Made by a program: the position numbers and the translations under genes. Below the pieces are notes generated by a model. It was not told the origin of the DNA and searched no databases. It saw nothing but the letters and a program-made list of their open reading frames with translations. A stretch of 16,872 nucleotides of DNA from Planctomycetota bacterium (GTDB lineage: Bacteria; Planctomycetota; Phycisphaerae; UBA1845), in the NCBI GenBank assembly GCA_024278775.1, contig JAJRSP010000241.1, positions 1 through 16,872 on the forward strand, written 5' to 3'. This document shows, in pieces, positions 1 through 5,888 of this stretch; positions within the stretch are counted from its first letter, which is position 1, and each line of letters begins with the position of its first letter.

Positions 1-471
1 GTTCACCAGTCGGTGATCCCCCGTGAGGTGATCGGTGATGGCCATGATGCTGTCCGTGTTGTCCATCGCGTGATCCGCCGCGGTATGTGCCTCCGGGTGG
101 GGAAGCAGCAAAACCGGAGTACGCGTGTGTTGGGTTAAGATATCCACATGCGTCCCCAAACCGTACGGCCACTTCCATGCATCGGAGTGGAGATTCCGGT
201 ATGTGCAGATGAGATCGGGTGCGGCCGATGCCACCAGCGTCAGGAGCGAGCCGGCGGATGAGAACTCTGAACCCACCACGGTGTGCCAAGAGACGCCGGC
301 GTGGTCGTCGATGACACGCAGGAAGCGGCGTACGTCCTCGCTGAAAGCGGTGGCCTGAGACGGATCAAGATCGGTCACGACGAGAACCGACTCCATCTCG
401 ATCCGTTCGTAGTGGAAGGCCTCGCGCGAGGCCGACCGAAACATGCTCTCAAATTGATCCACTTTCGACAC
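1..471 (-). CDS. Universal stress protein (UspA family), partial: C-terminal part beyond left edge
   Basis: The reverse strand is open from a GTG at 469-471 to the window edge, giving 157 visible residues. After a short N-terminal arm there is a beta-strand 'MESVLVVTDLD', then 'APDLICTYRNL', then 'ILTQHTRTPVLLLPHPE'. This order (strand, acidic turn, A-P-D-L-I strand, T-x-x-P-V-L-L-L-P final strand) is the layout of a UspA alpha/beta domain. The sequence then begins a new strand, 'SIMAITDHLTGDHRLVN', so the full protein probably has two Usp domains in tandem. The start is chosen because TAA lies in frame just upstream (487-489) and AAGGAG precedes the GTG by 11 bases. The classical ATP-binding G-2x-G-9x-G motif is not visible in the first domain. 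Usp proteins act in the cytoplasm in stress survival; the partner or ligand here is unknown. Confidence 0.75.
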   Translation of the reverse strand, partial: MSKVDQFESMFRSASREAFHYERIEMESVLVVTDLDPSQATAFSEDVRRFLRVIDDHAGVSWHTVVGSEFSSAGSLLTLVASAAPDLICTYRNLHSDAWKWPYGLGTHVDILTQHTRTPVLLLPHPEAHTAADHAMDNTDSIMAITDHLTGDHRLVN

Positions 472-557
472 GGGGTGCTTGACTCCTTACCGCTTGCCTT
501 GCCGGACGCCGGAATCCGTCATTGGCGGCACCGGCGTACTGTCTCGATACCGGCGAG

Positions 558-585
558 ATTCTACGCGGATTCCGTGTCATGCCAA
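558..585 (-). promoter_or_regulatory. Sigma70-like promoter for the universal stress protein gene
   Basis: On the reverse strand TTGGCA (580-585) is followed after 16 bases by TAGAAT (558-563). Each box matches the housekeeping consensus at five of six positions. Transcription would start near 551, about 80 bases before the GTG at 471. This promoter faces away from ECF-type promoter A, so the two are divergent. Confidence 0.5.
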
Positions 586-670
586 TGTAACGGTCTCGGG
601 CAAGCATGGGTGGGTTTATCCCCCTGAAAACGCCTACCTCCACCCACGAAAATATTTTTTTCTTACCTCC

Positions 671-699
671 GGAAGAAATCCGGTCCCCGATGCATCCAA
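671..699 (+). promoter_or_regulatory. ECF sigma-type promoter A
   Basis: GGAAGAAATC (671-680) is followed by GATGCATCCAA (689-699). The distance from the first G of GGAAG to the [GC]-x-ATC box is exactly 21 bases, as in three other sites in this window (975, 2509, 5860). GGAA-type -35 and TCTAA-type -10 elements are typical of ECF sigma factors. An A/T-rich tract at 649-664 lies just upstream and could act as an UP element. No convincing gene lies directly downstream before the hairpin at 844, so the transcript may be a short RNA. The -10 here has C in place of the T found in the other three sites. Confidence 0.6.
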
Positions 700-704
700 C
701 TGAA

Positions 705-870
705 TGAGCCCAGCACGTACTTCGTGAGTATGGCGACGCCGCCGGTTTTCCGGACGTTCGGCTGCCTTTTCTGAGTGGGGTGCTTGTGCTTTATACAAGA
801 GATGTGCCTATCCACGGCCACCGGGTACCAAGGCGGAGTGACGCACCGCATCCGGTGGCTTCTTTTTTTA
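705..870 (+). ncRNA. Candidate short transcript between promoter A and a terminator-like hairpin
   Basis: Promoter A would start transcription near 705-707, and a CACCG-CATC-CGGTG hairpin followed by seven T residues lies at 844-868. The roughly 160-base product carries no good gene. The only ATG reading frame of note is 14 codons (727-771) without a clear ribosome binding site. It could be a small regulatory RNA or simply a spacer transcript. Evidence is positional only; no RNA family is recognised. Confidence 0.3.
844..868 (+). terminator. Possible rho-independent terminator
   Basis: CACCG (844-848) and CGGTG (853-857) pair around a four-base loop, and the stem is followed by GCTTCTTTTTTT. 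The stem is only five base pairs, so termination may be weak, but the T-run is well placed for plus-strand transcription from promoter A. Confidence 0.4.
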
Positions 871-974
871 TACTATACCCTTGACCGTCGTTTTGCCTTC
901 TCCGTCCTGCTTCAACTCCCCATCCGGCCCCCCCCCACCGCTGACAGAAGAAGACAAATGTGAGTGGTTCGATC

Positions 975-1003
975 GGAAGTAATCCTAAGCGCCCTGCATC
1001 TAA
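975..1003 (+). promoter_or_regulatory. ECF sigma-type promoter B, upstream of the redoxin gene
   Basis: GGAAGTAATC (975-984) and CTGCATCTAA (994-1003) repeat the boxes of promoters A, C and D with the same 21-base register. Transcription would begin near 1010, 43 bases before the ATG of the redoxin gene, with the GGAGG ribosome binding site at 1040-1044 inside the short leader. This is the cleanest promoter-gene pairing of the four. Confidence 0.7.
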
Positions 1004-1052
1004 CTGAGTGGTATTGACCGGACGACAGACACTCTTTTTGGAGGACGGGATC

Positions 1053-1559
1053 ATGGCACGTCAAGCACTTCTTCCTGATTTTCAGCTTGTTAACGGGGAC
1101 GGCCGTGGCCGACCATTTCGTGATTTCCTCGCCGACTTCAGCGTTGTGCTGGTTCGGCGCGTGCCGGTGGCTTCGCATGGCCCGGCTACGGAACTCCTTC
1201 GACGTCTTATTGAAGAAAACCGCGGTGTGGATGGAGAAACCGTTCGCGGGTTCGACATCCGTTCCCCGGATCAACCCTGCGAGACGTGCGGAGAACCTCA
1301 CATTGTATTTACAGGACCGGATCTCGCGACGGTCTGTGACAGCGACGGCAGCATTCTGAGAAAGTTTGGTGTCGAAGGGGCTGGCAGATTCTTTGTCGTG
1401 AGGTCTGGCCCACAGGTGCAGGCATTCGATATCGGCACACTTGAGGAGATGACCCAGTTTGGCGAACCTCCTGACCGGAGTATGGTTCCATCGTCGCAGT
1501 GCACAACCCGCGCACCGCCCCTCCAGCCGGACAAGGCCTGCAAAAACACGGCCGCGTGA
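1053..1559 (+). CDS. Redoxin / thioredoxin-fold protein lacking the usual peroxidatic cysteine
   Basis: The protein has 168 residues. The start ATG at 1053 is set by GGAGG eight bases upstream; an in-frame GTG at 1008 would lie at or before the predicted transcription start of promoter B. The N-terminal 'LLPDFQLVNGDGR', the hydrophobic strand 'SVVLVRR' (30-36), 'HIVFTGPDLATVCDSDGSIL' (83-102) and 'RFFVVRSGPQVQAF' (112-125) follow the strand order of AhpC/TSA-like redoxins. In peroxiredoxins the strand at 30-36 is normally followed by a T-x-x-C motif; here the matching stretch 'VPVASHGPATELL' has no Cys. A C-E-T-C pair sits at 76-79 instead. Function may be as a thiol or metal-responsive thioredoxin-like protein rather than a peroxidase. 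No signal peptide is visible, so it is probably cytoplasmic. The last 30 residues are low in structure and have two further Cys. Confidence 0.65.
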   Translation: MARQALLPDFQLVNGDGRGRPFRDFLADFSVVLVRRVPVASHGPATELLRRLIEENRGVDGETVRGFDIRSPDQPCETCGEPHIVFTGPDLATVCDSDGSILRKFGVEGAGRFFVVRSGPQVQAFDIGTLEEMTQFGEPPDRSMVPSSQCTTRAPPLQPDKACKNTAA

Positions 1560-1908
1560 TGCTATCATTGCCTCTCCGACAGAGCTTTTCCGACACCAGG
1601 CGAATGCCGGTTAGGGAAATACCGTGGGGCAGACCGGTCGAGCACGGAGCCGACTCGCTGTGAGTCGGCCGGCTCGGCCGCGATGTTTGTGGGAACGCAG
1701 ATATAACGGCTTGCCGTGGCGCTGTGGCACCGAGCGGCAGTCCGAACGATCACCTGCGTTCCGTCGCTGATTCCAGTATTCCTCGAGACCCGCTTGTTGT
1801 ATGGCATCGGGTGTGTCAGAATCCAACGGATACTCCGGGTTCAGTTCTTGACCTTTGGGGTCCAGAACTCGTGAGTTGGTTGGGGAGCTACAAAGGGAGA
1901 ACCAGGGC
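1560..1908. other. Poorly coding intergenic stretch with one perfect hairpin
   Basis: Nothing here reads as a convincing gene. GCCGACTC (1649-1656) and GAGTCGGC (1662-1669) form a perfect eight-base-pair stem with a five-base loop; it is not followed by T residues. AACTC-GT-GAGTT (1866-1877), a small inverted repeat just before the next ORF, might be a protein-binding site. A reverse-strand frame (1611-1910) begins with a plausible-looking 'DPKGQELNPEYP' stretch but loses protein-like character after about 45 residues. Confidence 0.4.
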
Positions 1909-2259
1909 ATGTTTGGTCATCATTCGGGTTCGGGCGGATTCAGCCCGCTTTGGCTTCTTGTTTCCGTCATCATCGGTGCGTCGGTTAGTGCGACTCAGTG
2001 CTCCCCCACACAGGCACAGCCTAACACGTTGAGTTTTCGTCACACAACCGTCCCCCCTGAGTTGCCGGGCTGCGGTATGTTGGGCCAGCAGCGTGCCACG
2101 AATGGGACATCAACCTACCCCCGCTCCGGCGGAGCCGTCTTGGCCATTACGAGCACCATACCATCGGTGGATATGTCCATCATTCCGACTGCGTCGTTTC
2201 TGGTGGATGAATGTCCCACAGAAATGCCCGATCCGATGGGGATTCCAGGCGGAATCTGA
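1909..2259 (+). CDS. Hypothetical small membrane-anchored or secreted protein
   Basis: This is a possible 116-residue protein. The ATG at 1909 has AGGGAG about nine bases upstream, which decides this start over longer in-frame starts. The N-terminus 'MFGHHSGSGGFSP' has a small His/Gly patch and is followed by a hydrophobic segment 'LWLLVSVIIGASVSA' (about 14-28), then 'TQCSPT', so it could be a signal peptide or lipoprotein signal. The rest is rich in Ser, Thr, Pro and Gly with four further Cys or His-bearing stretches and no recognised domain. Small His-containing membrane proteins occur beside metal-efflux operons, which fits, but the mature part has weak coding character and may be a degraded gene. 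Family unknown. Confidence 0.4.
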   Translation: MFGHHSGSGGFSPLWLLVSVIIGASVSATQCSPTQAQPNTLSFRHTTVPPELPGCGMLGQQRATNGTSTYPRSGGAVLAITSTIPSVDMSIIPTASFLVDECPTEMPDPMGIPGGI

Positions 2260-2347
2260 CCAGCAGCGCAAAACACTTGGGGCGCATCAGAACCGGGGAC
2301 ATGGTTCGCCCCGCTTATGGGCCGGGGGTTCGCCTGTCTTGCCGAAT

Positions 2348-2389
2348 GGAAGGTCGACCTTTCGCCCTGGAGTGAAAGAACGACCTTCC
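2348..2389. repeat. Long hairpin, 9 + 5 base pairs
   Basis: Outer arms 2348-2356 and 2381-2389 are perfectly complementary; inner arms 2359-2363 and 2374-2378 extend the stem. It lies 89 bases after the stop of the small hypothetical gene and could act as a transcript end or RNA-stability element. Confidence 0.55.
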
Positions 2390-2394
2390 TTAGC

Positions 2395-2466
2395 ACATTC
2401 CACGACTGCCGGTACGGTCATGCGTGCCAACAAGCCTCTGATTGCCGGGGCGTTTTCGTGGAATGT
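2395..2466. repeat. Eleven-base perfect inverted repeat around a 50-base spacer
   Basis: ACATTCCACGA at 2395-2405 is the exact reverse complement of 2456-2466. The spacer contains a further near-complementary stretch around 2408-2418. It directly follows the 2348-2389 hairpin. Role unknown; terminal inverted repeats of a small insertion, a recombination site, or RNA structure are possible. Confidence 0.45.
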
Positions 2467-2508
2467 CCAGGGCGGTACCGTCGCAATCAAAAAAGATTTT
2501 GCCGTATC

Positions 2509-2537
2509 GGAAGAAACCAGGGTCCCGCTGCATCTAA
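2509..2537 (+). promoter_or_regulatory. ECF sigma-type promoter C, upstream of the metal-binding protein / bc-complex genes
   Basis: GGAAGAAACC (2509-2518) and CTGCATCTAA (2528-2537) keep the 21-base register of sites A, B and D. An A/T tract (AATCAAAAAAGATTTT) sits just upstream like an UP element. Transcription would start near 2544, leaving a leader of about 160 bases before the HMBD protein gene. Confidence 0.7.
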
Positions 2538-2544
2538 AGAGTAA

Positions 2545-2702
2545 GCCCGGTCGTAGATGAAAACTCGGCTCATCGTGAGTCAGTGGGTGCGACCGGAGGT
2601 TCGGGCTAACACGGTGGGCGTCAAATCGGCACTGGTGGCTGAAAGCAGCTCTGGTAGCTGCCGCCTCTTGCGGTCCATCATTCATTCAGGAGATGAGTTG
2701 AG
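2545..2702 (+). promoter_or_regulatory. Structured 5' leader of the HMBD protein gene
   Basis: The predicted leader holds CCGGTCG (2547-2553) complementary to CGACCGG (2590-2596); a perfect hairpin GCAGCT-ctggt-AGCTGC (2645-2661); and CCGC-ctctt-GCGG (2661-2673) immediately after it. The ribosome binding site AGGAG (2688-2692) follows 15 bases later. Such stacked stems could affect stability or translation, but no known riboswitch class is recognised. Confidence 0.35.
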
Positions 2703-3479
2703 ATGAGCAGTATGTTGAAGGCAATGATACTATCGGGCGCAGTGATCTTGGGGCTTGGTGTGAATCCGGTGTCTGCACAACACGGCCATGGGGCACATGA
2801 CCACGGAGCGCATGGTCATGGTTCCAAGATGCACGGTGAGGCATCGGGTCATTCTCATGAGCAAGCCGAAGTACATGGCGGCTTGGTAACCATGTCGAAA
2901 GAGTTTCACGTTGAGACGGTGTTTATGCCGAACGAGGTTCGTCTCTACTTGTACGACGGATCGCAGAATCCCATGCATGTCAAGCATTGGAAGAGTGGAC
3001 TCGTGGAAGCGACCGGAACGGTGGATTACCGTGACCGCGGGCGCAGCTCCACGTCTCTCGAATTTGTACGTGCTGCGCCGGGCGGGTACGTTTGCCCCAT
3101 GCATGCCGAGGTCGTGTCAAACAAGCCGGGTGAATGTCCGAAATGCGAAATGACTCTTGTCAAGAACGACATCAAAGATGGTACGCTGTGGTCGTGTCCC
3201 ATGCATCCCGACGAAAACGGGAAGTCCGCCGGCACATGCGATGAGTGTGGGATGAAGTATATGCCACAGGACTACCTATCTGCCCCGGTGGATCTTTCGG
3301 GCCTGAAAACGGGCGATGCGAGAGTGACTTTCAACTTGAAGAACCTTCCCGGTACGAGCGAGAAGACGCTACGATTCACAGAGAAACTCATTCCCAGCAA
3401 AATGCCTATGAATAAAATGCCCATGGAACACATGGGAAAAATGCATGAGCATAAGGGACACGGCGATCACGGCCATTGA
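2703..3479 (+). CDS. Periplasmic His/Met-rich protein with two heavy-metal-binding (HMBD) modules
   Basis: The protein has 258 residues. A Sec signal peptide (1-25, ending 'VSA|Q') is followed by a His-rich linker (27-58, repeated H-G-H and H-D-H). A beta-rich segment of about 60-125 ('HGGLVTMSKEFHVETVF...LYLYD') resembles uncharacterised domains of copper-resistance proteins. Two HMBD zinc-ribbon-like modules follow: C-P-M-H at 131-134 with C-P-K-C at 145-148, and C-P-M-H at 165-168 with C-D-E-C at 179-182. The tail (234-258) is a Met/His cluster ('KMPMNKMPMEHMGKMHEH'). Soft thiol, thioether and imidazole ligands suggest binding of Cu(I)/Ag(I) or related ions in the periplasm, as a sponge or chaperone for the CusCBA-like pump downstream. 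AGGAG ten bases upstream supports the ATG at 2703. It is the first gene after promoter C and is followed at once by the bc-complex genes. Confidence 0.8.
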   Translation: MSSMLKAMILSGAVILGLGVNPVSAQHGHGAHDHGAHGHGSKMHGEASGHSHEQAEVHGGLVTMSKEFHVETVFMPNEVRLYLYDGSQNPMHVKHWKSGLVEATGTVDYRDRGRSSTSLEFVRAAPGGYVCPMHAEVVSNKPGECPKCEMTLVKNDIKDGTLWSCPMHPDENGKSAGTCDECGMKYMPQDYLSAPVDLSGLKTGDARVTFNLKNLPGTSEKTLRFTEKLIPSKMPMNKMPMEHMGKMHEHKGHGDHGH

Positions 3480-3586
3480 GTACCATCATTGTGTACGACC
3501 GCCTGAACGGACGTGTGGGTACTGTGTTTATGCCTGATGCACATGCGAGGCGTCAGCGCAAGACGAATCTCGGGGATGCGGTGTGA
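3476..3586 (+). CDS. Possible 36-codon ORF bridging the HMBD and Rieske genes
   Basis: A TTG at 3476 overlaps the stop of the HMBD gene (TTGA), and the frame runs through 'STIIVYDRLNGRVGTVFMP' to a TGA at 3584-3586 that overlaps the Rieske ATG as TGATG. Codons are G/C-ending like the neighbours, and both junctions look translationally coupled. There is no strong ribosome binding site and no recognised domain. It may be a real small protein, a coupling leader for the Rieske gene, or merely open spacer. Confidence 0.3.
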   Translation: MSTIIVYDRLNGRVGTVFMPDAHARRQRKTNLGDAV

Positions 3587-4056
3587 TGATTGAGTCTGAG
3601 CCATCCAGGCGGGGGTTTCTTGCGCGCGTGGTGCTGGGATTGAACGCTGTTGTGGCGTTGCTCGTGGCCACCCCGGCGGCCGGGTACTTGCTGTCACCGC
3701 TGCTAAGGCGGCGGTCCAGCCAGTGGGTGGCTATTGGCAAACCATCGACGTTTGTGGCTGGTAACCCAAAACGGGTCACCTACGAGTATGAGGATACGTC
3801 GGGCTACAGCGTCGAGCGAACGCGACATGTGGCTTTCGTCGGGCGCAGCGAGAATCAGCTTATGGTTCTATCGCCAGTGTGTACCCACATGGGCTGCAAC
3901 GTTGCCTTCAACGACACCTCGGGCCTTTTCGAGTGTCCATGCCACGGCGGGAAGTACGACAAGACCGGTCGCGTGGTGTCGGGCCCGCCGCCGAAGCCGC
4001 TACGGCAATACCAGACGCGTATTCGCGGCGGGAACCTGGAGATTCAGGTCACGTGA
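3586..4056 (+). CDS. Rieske 2Fe-2S protein of a cytochrome bc complex
   Basis: The protein has 156 residues from ATG 3586 (a GTG at 3583 is a possible alternative). The N-terminus 'SRRGFLARVVLG' gives a twin-arginine motif (R9-R10) before a transmembrane helix (about 14-36), so it is probably a Tat-exported, membrane-anchored subunit. The cluster motifs are C-T-H-M-G-C (99-104) and C-P-C-H-G-G (117-122): C99, H101, C117 and H120 would bind the cluster, and C104 and C119 would form the conserved disulfide. 'SGPPPKPL' (132-139) is the Pro loop. The protein transfers electrons from quinol at the Qo site to cytochrome c. It overlaps the cytochrome b gene by four bases (GTGA), so both are co-translated. 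Confidence 0.92.
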   Translation: MIESEPSRRGFLARVVLGLNAVVALLVATPAAGYLLSPLLRRRSSQWVAIGKPSTFVAGNPKRVTYEYEDTSGYSVERTRHVAFVGRSENQLMVLSPVCTHMGCNVAFNDTSGLFECPCHGGKYDKTGRVVSGPPPKPLRQYQTRIRGGNLEIQVT

Positions 4057-5783
4057 GCCACGAACGCGACTCGACCGCCGATACCGCCTCGGGCAAGGCG
4101 TCGGCCTCGTCACGGCTGCAGCTTCCGCGCGTTGTGCGTGATCTGTTCGAGGAGCGTTTGCCACGGGGTGTCGGCTGGGCGCACGTCTTTGGCTCTACCC
4201 TGCTCGCGCTGATCGCTTTACAGGTCGTCACGGGCGTGCTGCTATCCTTGAATTACTCCGGTTCCACATCGTCGGCATGGGAAAGTGTTCGCTACATTCA
4301 GGACCGCGTCGTGTTCGGTGGCATCATCCGGGGGGTACACCACTGGGCGGCTTCGGCCTCCATCGTGGTGGCCGCGTTGCATCTCGGCAGGGTGTTCCTG
4401 TTCGCGGCGTACCGATCTCCGAGGCGGTGGACCTGGGTAAGCGGCGTGTTGCTTCTGTTCGTGCTCCTCGGATTCGGTCTGACGGGGTATCTGTTGCCGT
4501 GGGATCTGAAAGCCTTTTTCGGCACGCAGGTGGCCACCGAGATCCCCGGGTCACTGCCGGTCATCGGTCCGTACCTGATACAAATCATCCGGGGCGGTGC
4601 CGAGGTCGGCCCCTTCACGCTCACACGCTTCTACTCCGCCCATGTGATTCTTCTGCCCGCGGCATTGGCGGTGTTGCTGTCGGTTCACCTGTATCTGGTC
4701 AGGCGTCACGGCATCACAGCACCGTGGACCCGGACCGGTGAGGCGGGCCAACGCGAACATTCGTTCTACCCGCTTCAGGCAATGAAAGATTCGGTAGCTA
4801 TTTTCTTCGCGTTTGCGGCGGTTTTCACCCTGGCCGGCTGGATCGGTGCTCCGCTGGAGGCCAAGGCCGACCCGACCAATTCATCCTACGTGCCTCGACC
4901 GGACTGGTATTTTCTCGGTCTGCAACACCTGCTCCGTATCTTCCAAGGAAACTTGCAGATTCTGGGCACGGCGATCATACCGGGCCTATCCGCTGCGCTT
5001 CTCCTGGCGTGGCCCTGGTTGGATCGTAACAACGAGCGTCGGCTGCGATCTCGGCGCGTGGCCCTGGCGCTGGGGGCGGTTTGCGTGGTGACGGTCGTGG
5101 GGATGACATGTGCGGGCTACGCAGCCGTCAAGGAGGAAGAACGTCACATGGCTGCCCTGCAAGCGGGTTCGTCTCCAGTTGAACAAGAACCGGCGGCGGT
5201 TGTGCCGGTCAGTTCTGCTGATTTGGTACGTAGCGGCGAACGGCTGTACGCCGCGATGCGGTGCGATTCCTGTCACGGTCCGGATCGAAAAGAAATCATC
5301 GCCGGTTTGCCGCCGAGCCTGAGCTACGCGGGAAGCAAGCTCCGTGAGGATTGGATGCGGGATTATCTTACCACTCCCCGCCCGATTCGCTTTCAGTCCG
5401 ACGGAGTTCGCCCGCTACTGAGAATGCCGGATTTTCAACTGTCTGACGATGAGGCTCGCGCGTTGGCCGCCTATCTGGCAACCCGGATGGATAACGAGCG
5501 TTTCGCTTCCGTCGCGACCACGCGAAAAGCCATACCGGAGCAGATAGCCGAAGGAGCGCAACTGTTCGCGAATTATCAATGCCTGGGATGTCACATACTC
5601 GGGGAGAAGGGAAATCGTATTGGCCCCGACCTTTCCCACGTGGGCACACGACTCAGGGCCGGGTATCTGGACGTGTTTCTACGGGAACCGGAGGCGGTGA
5701 TCCCTGGTACTTCTATGAAAAACTTTGAGCTGTGGGATGAGGAGCGAGCCGCGCTGGTAGACTTCCTCCGATCTCAGAAATGA
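4053..5783 (+). CDS. Cytochrome b / di-haem cytochrome c fusion subunit of a quinol:cytochrome c reductase
   Basis: The protein has 576 residues. The GTG at 4053 overlaps the Rieske stop, and this start places a short soluble arm before the first membrane helix. Residues 40-220 are the cytochrome b6-like half: haem ligands H96/H110 (13 residues between) and H197/H212 (14 between, the b6-type spacing). Residues 240-355 are the subunit-IV-like half with P-D-W-Y at 283-286 in place of the commoner PEWY at the Qo site. After a final helix (336-356) come two c-type domains: C-D-S-C-H at 404-408 with likely axial M458, and C-L-G-C-H at 510-514 with likely axial M555. All b and c haem carriers of the complex are thus on one chain; no separate c1 gene is present. 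It acts in the inner membrane with its c domains in the periplasm. It is the last gene of the promoter C group. Confidence 0.92.
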   Translation: MSHERDSTADTASGKASASSRLQLPRVVRDLFEERLPRGVGWAHVFGSTLLALIALQVVTGVLLSLNYSGSTSSAWESVRYIQDRVVFGGIIRGVHHWAASASIVVAALHLGRVFLFAAYRSPRRWTWVSGVLLLFVLLGFGLTGYLLPWDLKAFFGTQVATEIPGSLPVIGPYLIQIIRGGAEVGPFTLTRFYSAHVILLPAALAVLLSVHLYLVRRHGITAPWTRTGEAGQREHSFYPLQAMKDSVAIFFAFAAVFTLAGWIGAPLEAKADPTNSSYVPRPDWYFLGLQHLLRIFQGNLQILGTAIIPGLSAALLLAWPWLDRNNERRLRSRRVALALGAVCVVTVVGMTCAGYAAVKEEERHMAALQAGSSPVEQEPAAVVPVSSADLVRSGERLYAAMRCDSCHGPDRKEIIAGLPPSLSYAGSKLREDWMRDYLTTPRPIRFQSDGVRPLLRMPDFQLSDDEARALAAYLATRMDNERFASVATTRKAIPEQIAEGAQLFANYQCLGCHILGEKGNRIGPDLSHVGTRLRAGYLDVFLREPEAVIPGTSMKNFELWDEERAALVDFLRSQK

Positions 5784-5859
5784 TCGGCATCAACGATGCG
5801 GTTCTTGTGGCGTTTCTTACATGATCACACTGAATTATCAACCAACTTGTATTGCAACG

Positions 5860-5888
5860 GGAAGAAATCGGACGCCCCATGTATCTAA
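5860..5888 (+). promoter_or_regulatory. ECF sigma-type promoter D, upstream of the efflux operon
   Basis: GGAAGAAATC (5860-5869) and CATGTATCTAA (5878-5888) match sites A-C in sequence and exact spacing. The next gene starts at 6555, so a transcript reaching the efflux genes would have a leader of about 660 bases. Alternatively D makes a short RNA; GCCAT/ATGGC arms (5942-5974) followed by CTTTT (5981-5985) could be a weak end. Confidence 0.65.

Larger units (their letters stand above)
2260..2508. other. Gap with two consecutive strong inverted repeats
   Basis: No gene is supported. At 2348-2389 GGAAGGTCG and CGACCTTCC form nine base pairs, then a two-by-two internal loop, then CTTTC/GAAAG, closing a ten-base loop. 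At 2395-2405 and 2456-2466 an eleven-base perfect inverted repeat (ACATTCCACGA / TCGTGGAATGT) flanks 50 bases. The two structures are only five bases apart. They may terminate the upstream transcript or form a structured RNA; no T-run follows either one. An A/T-rich tract at 2483-2500 precedes promoter C. Confidence 0.45.

Noticed and set aside
607..661. TGGGTGG/CCACCCA arms followed by a seven-T run, terminator-like
   Set aside because: The arms enclose 26 bases and the T-run starts nine bases after the stem; no plus-strand gene lies upstream. The A/T tract is more simply an UP-like element for promoter A.
1008..1052. GTG start 15 codons upstream for the redoxin gene
   Set aside because: It would lie at or before the predicted transcription start of promoter B, whereas ATG 1053 has a GGAGG at ideal spacing.
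912..1568. 218-codon open frame on the minus strand
   Set aside because: It lies opposite the redoxin gene, which has a promoter, a ribosome binding site and fold-like sequence; the reverse product is Arg/His/Ser-rich with no domain character.
1611..1910. Minus-strand 99-codon frame with 'DPKGQELNPEYP'
   Set aside because: The first 45 residues look protein-like, but the rest is Arg-rich and unstructured, there is no ribosome binding site, and it conflicts with the better-supported start at 1909. It could be a gene remnant but cannot be supported.
2287..2685. Minus-strand 132-codon frame
   Set aside because: It crosses promoter C, two inverted repeats and the leader hairpins; no domain is recognisable.
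3879..4052. N-terminal extension of cytochrome b by 58 codons
   Set aside because: It lies wholly inside the Rieske gene in another frame and gives an Arg-rich sequence; the GTG at 4053 with GTGA overlap is the natural start.
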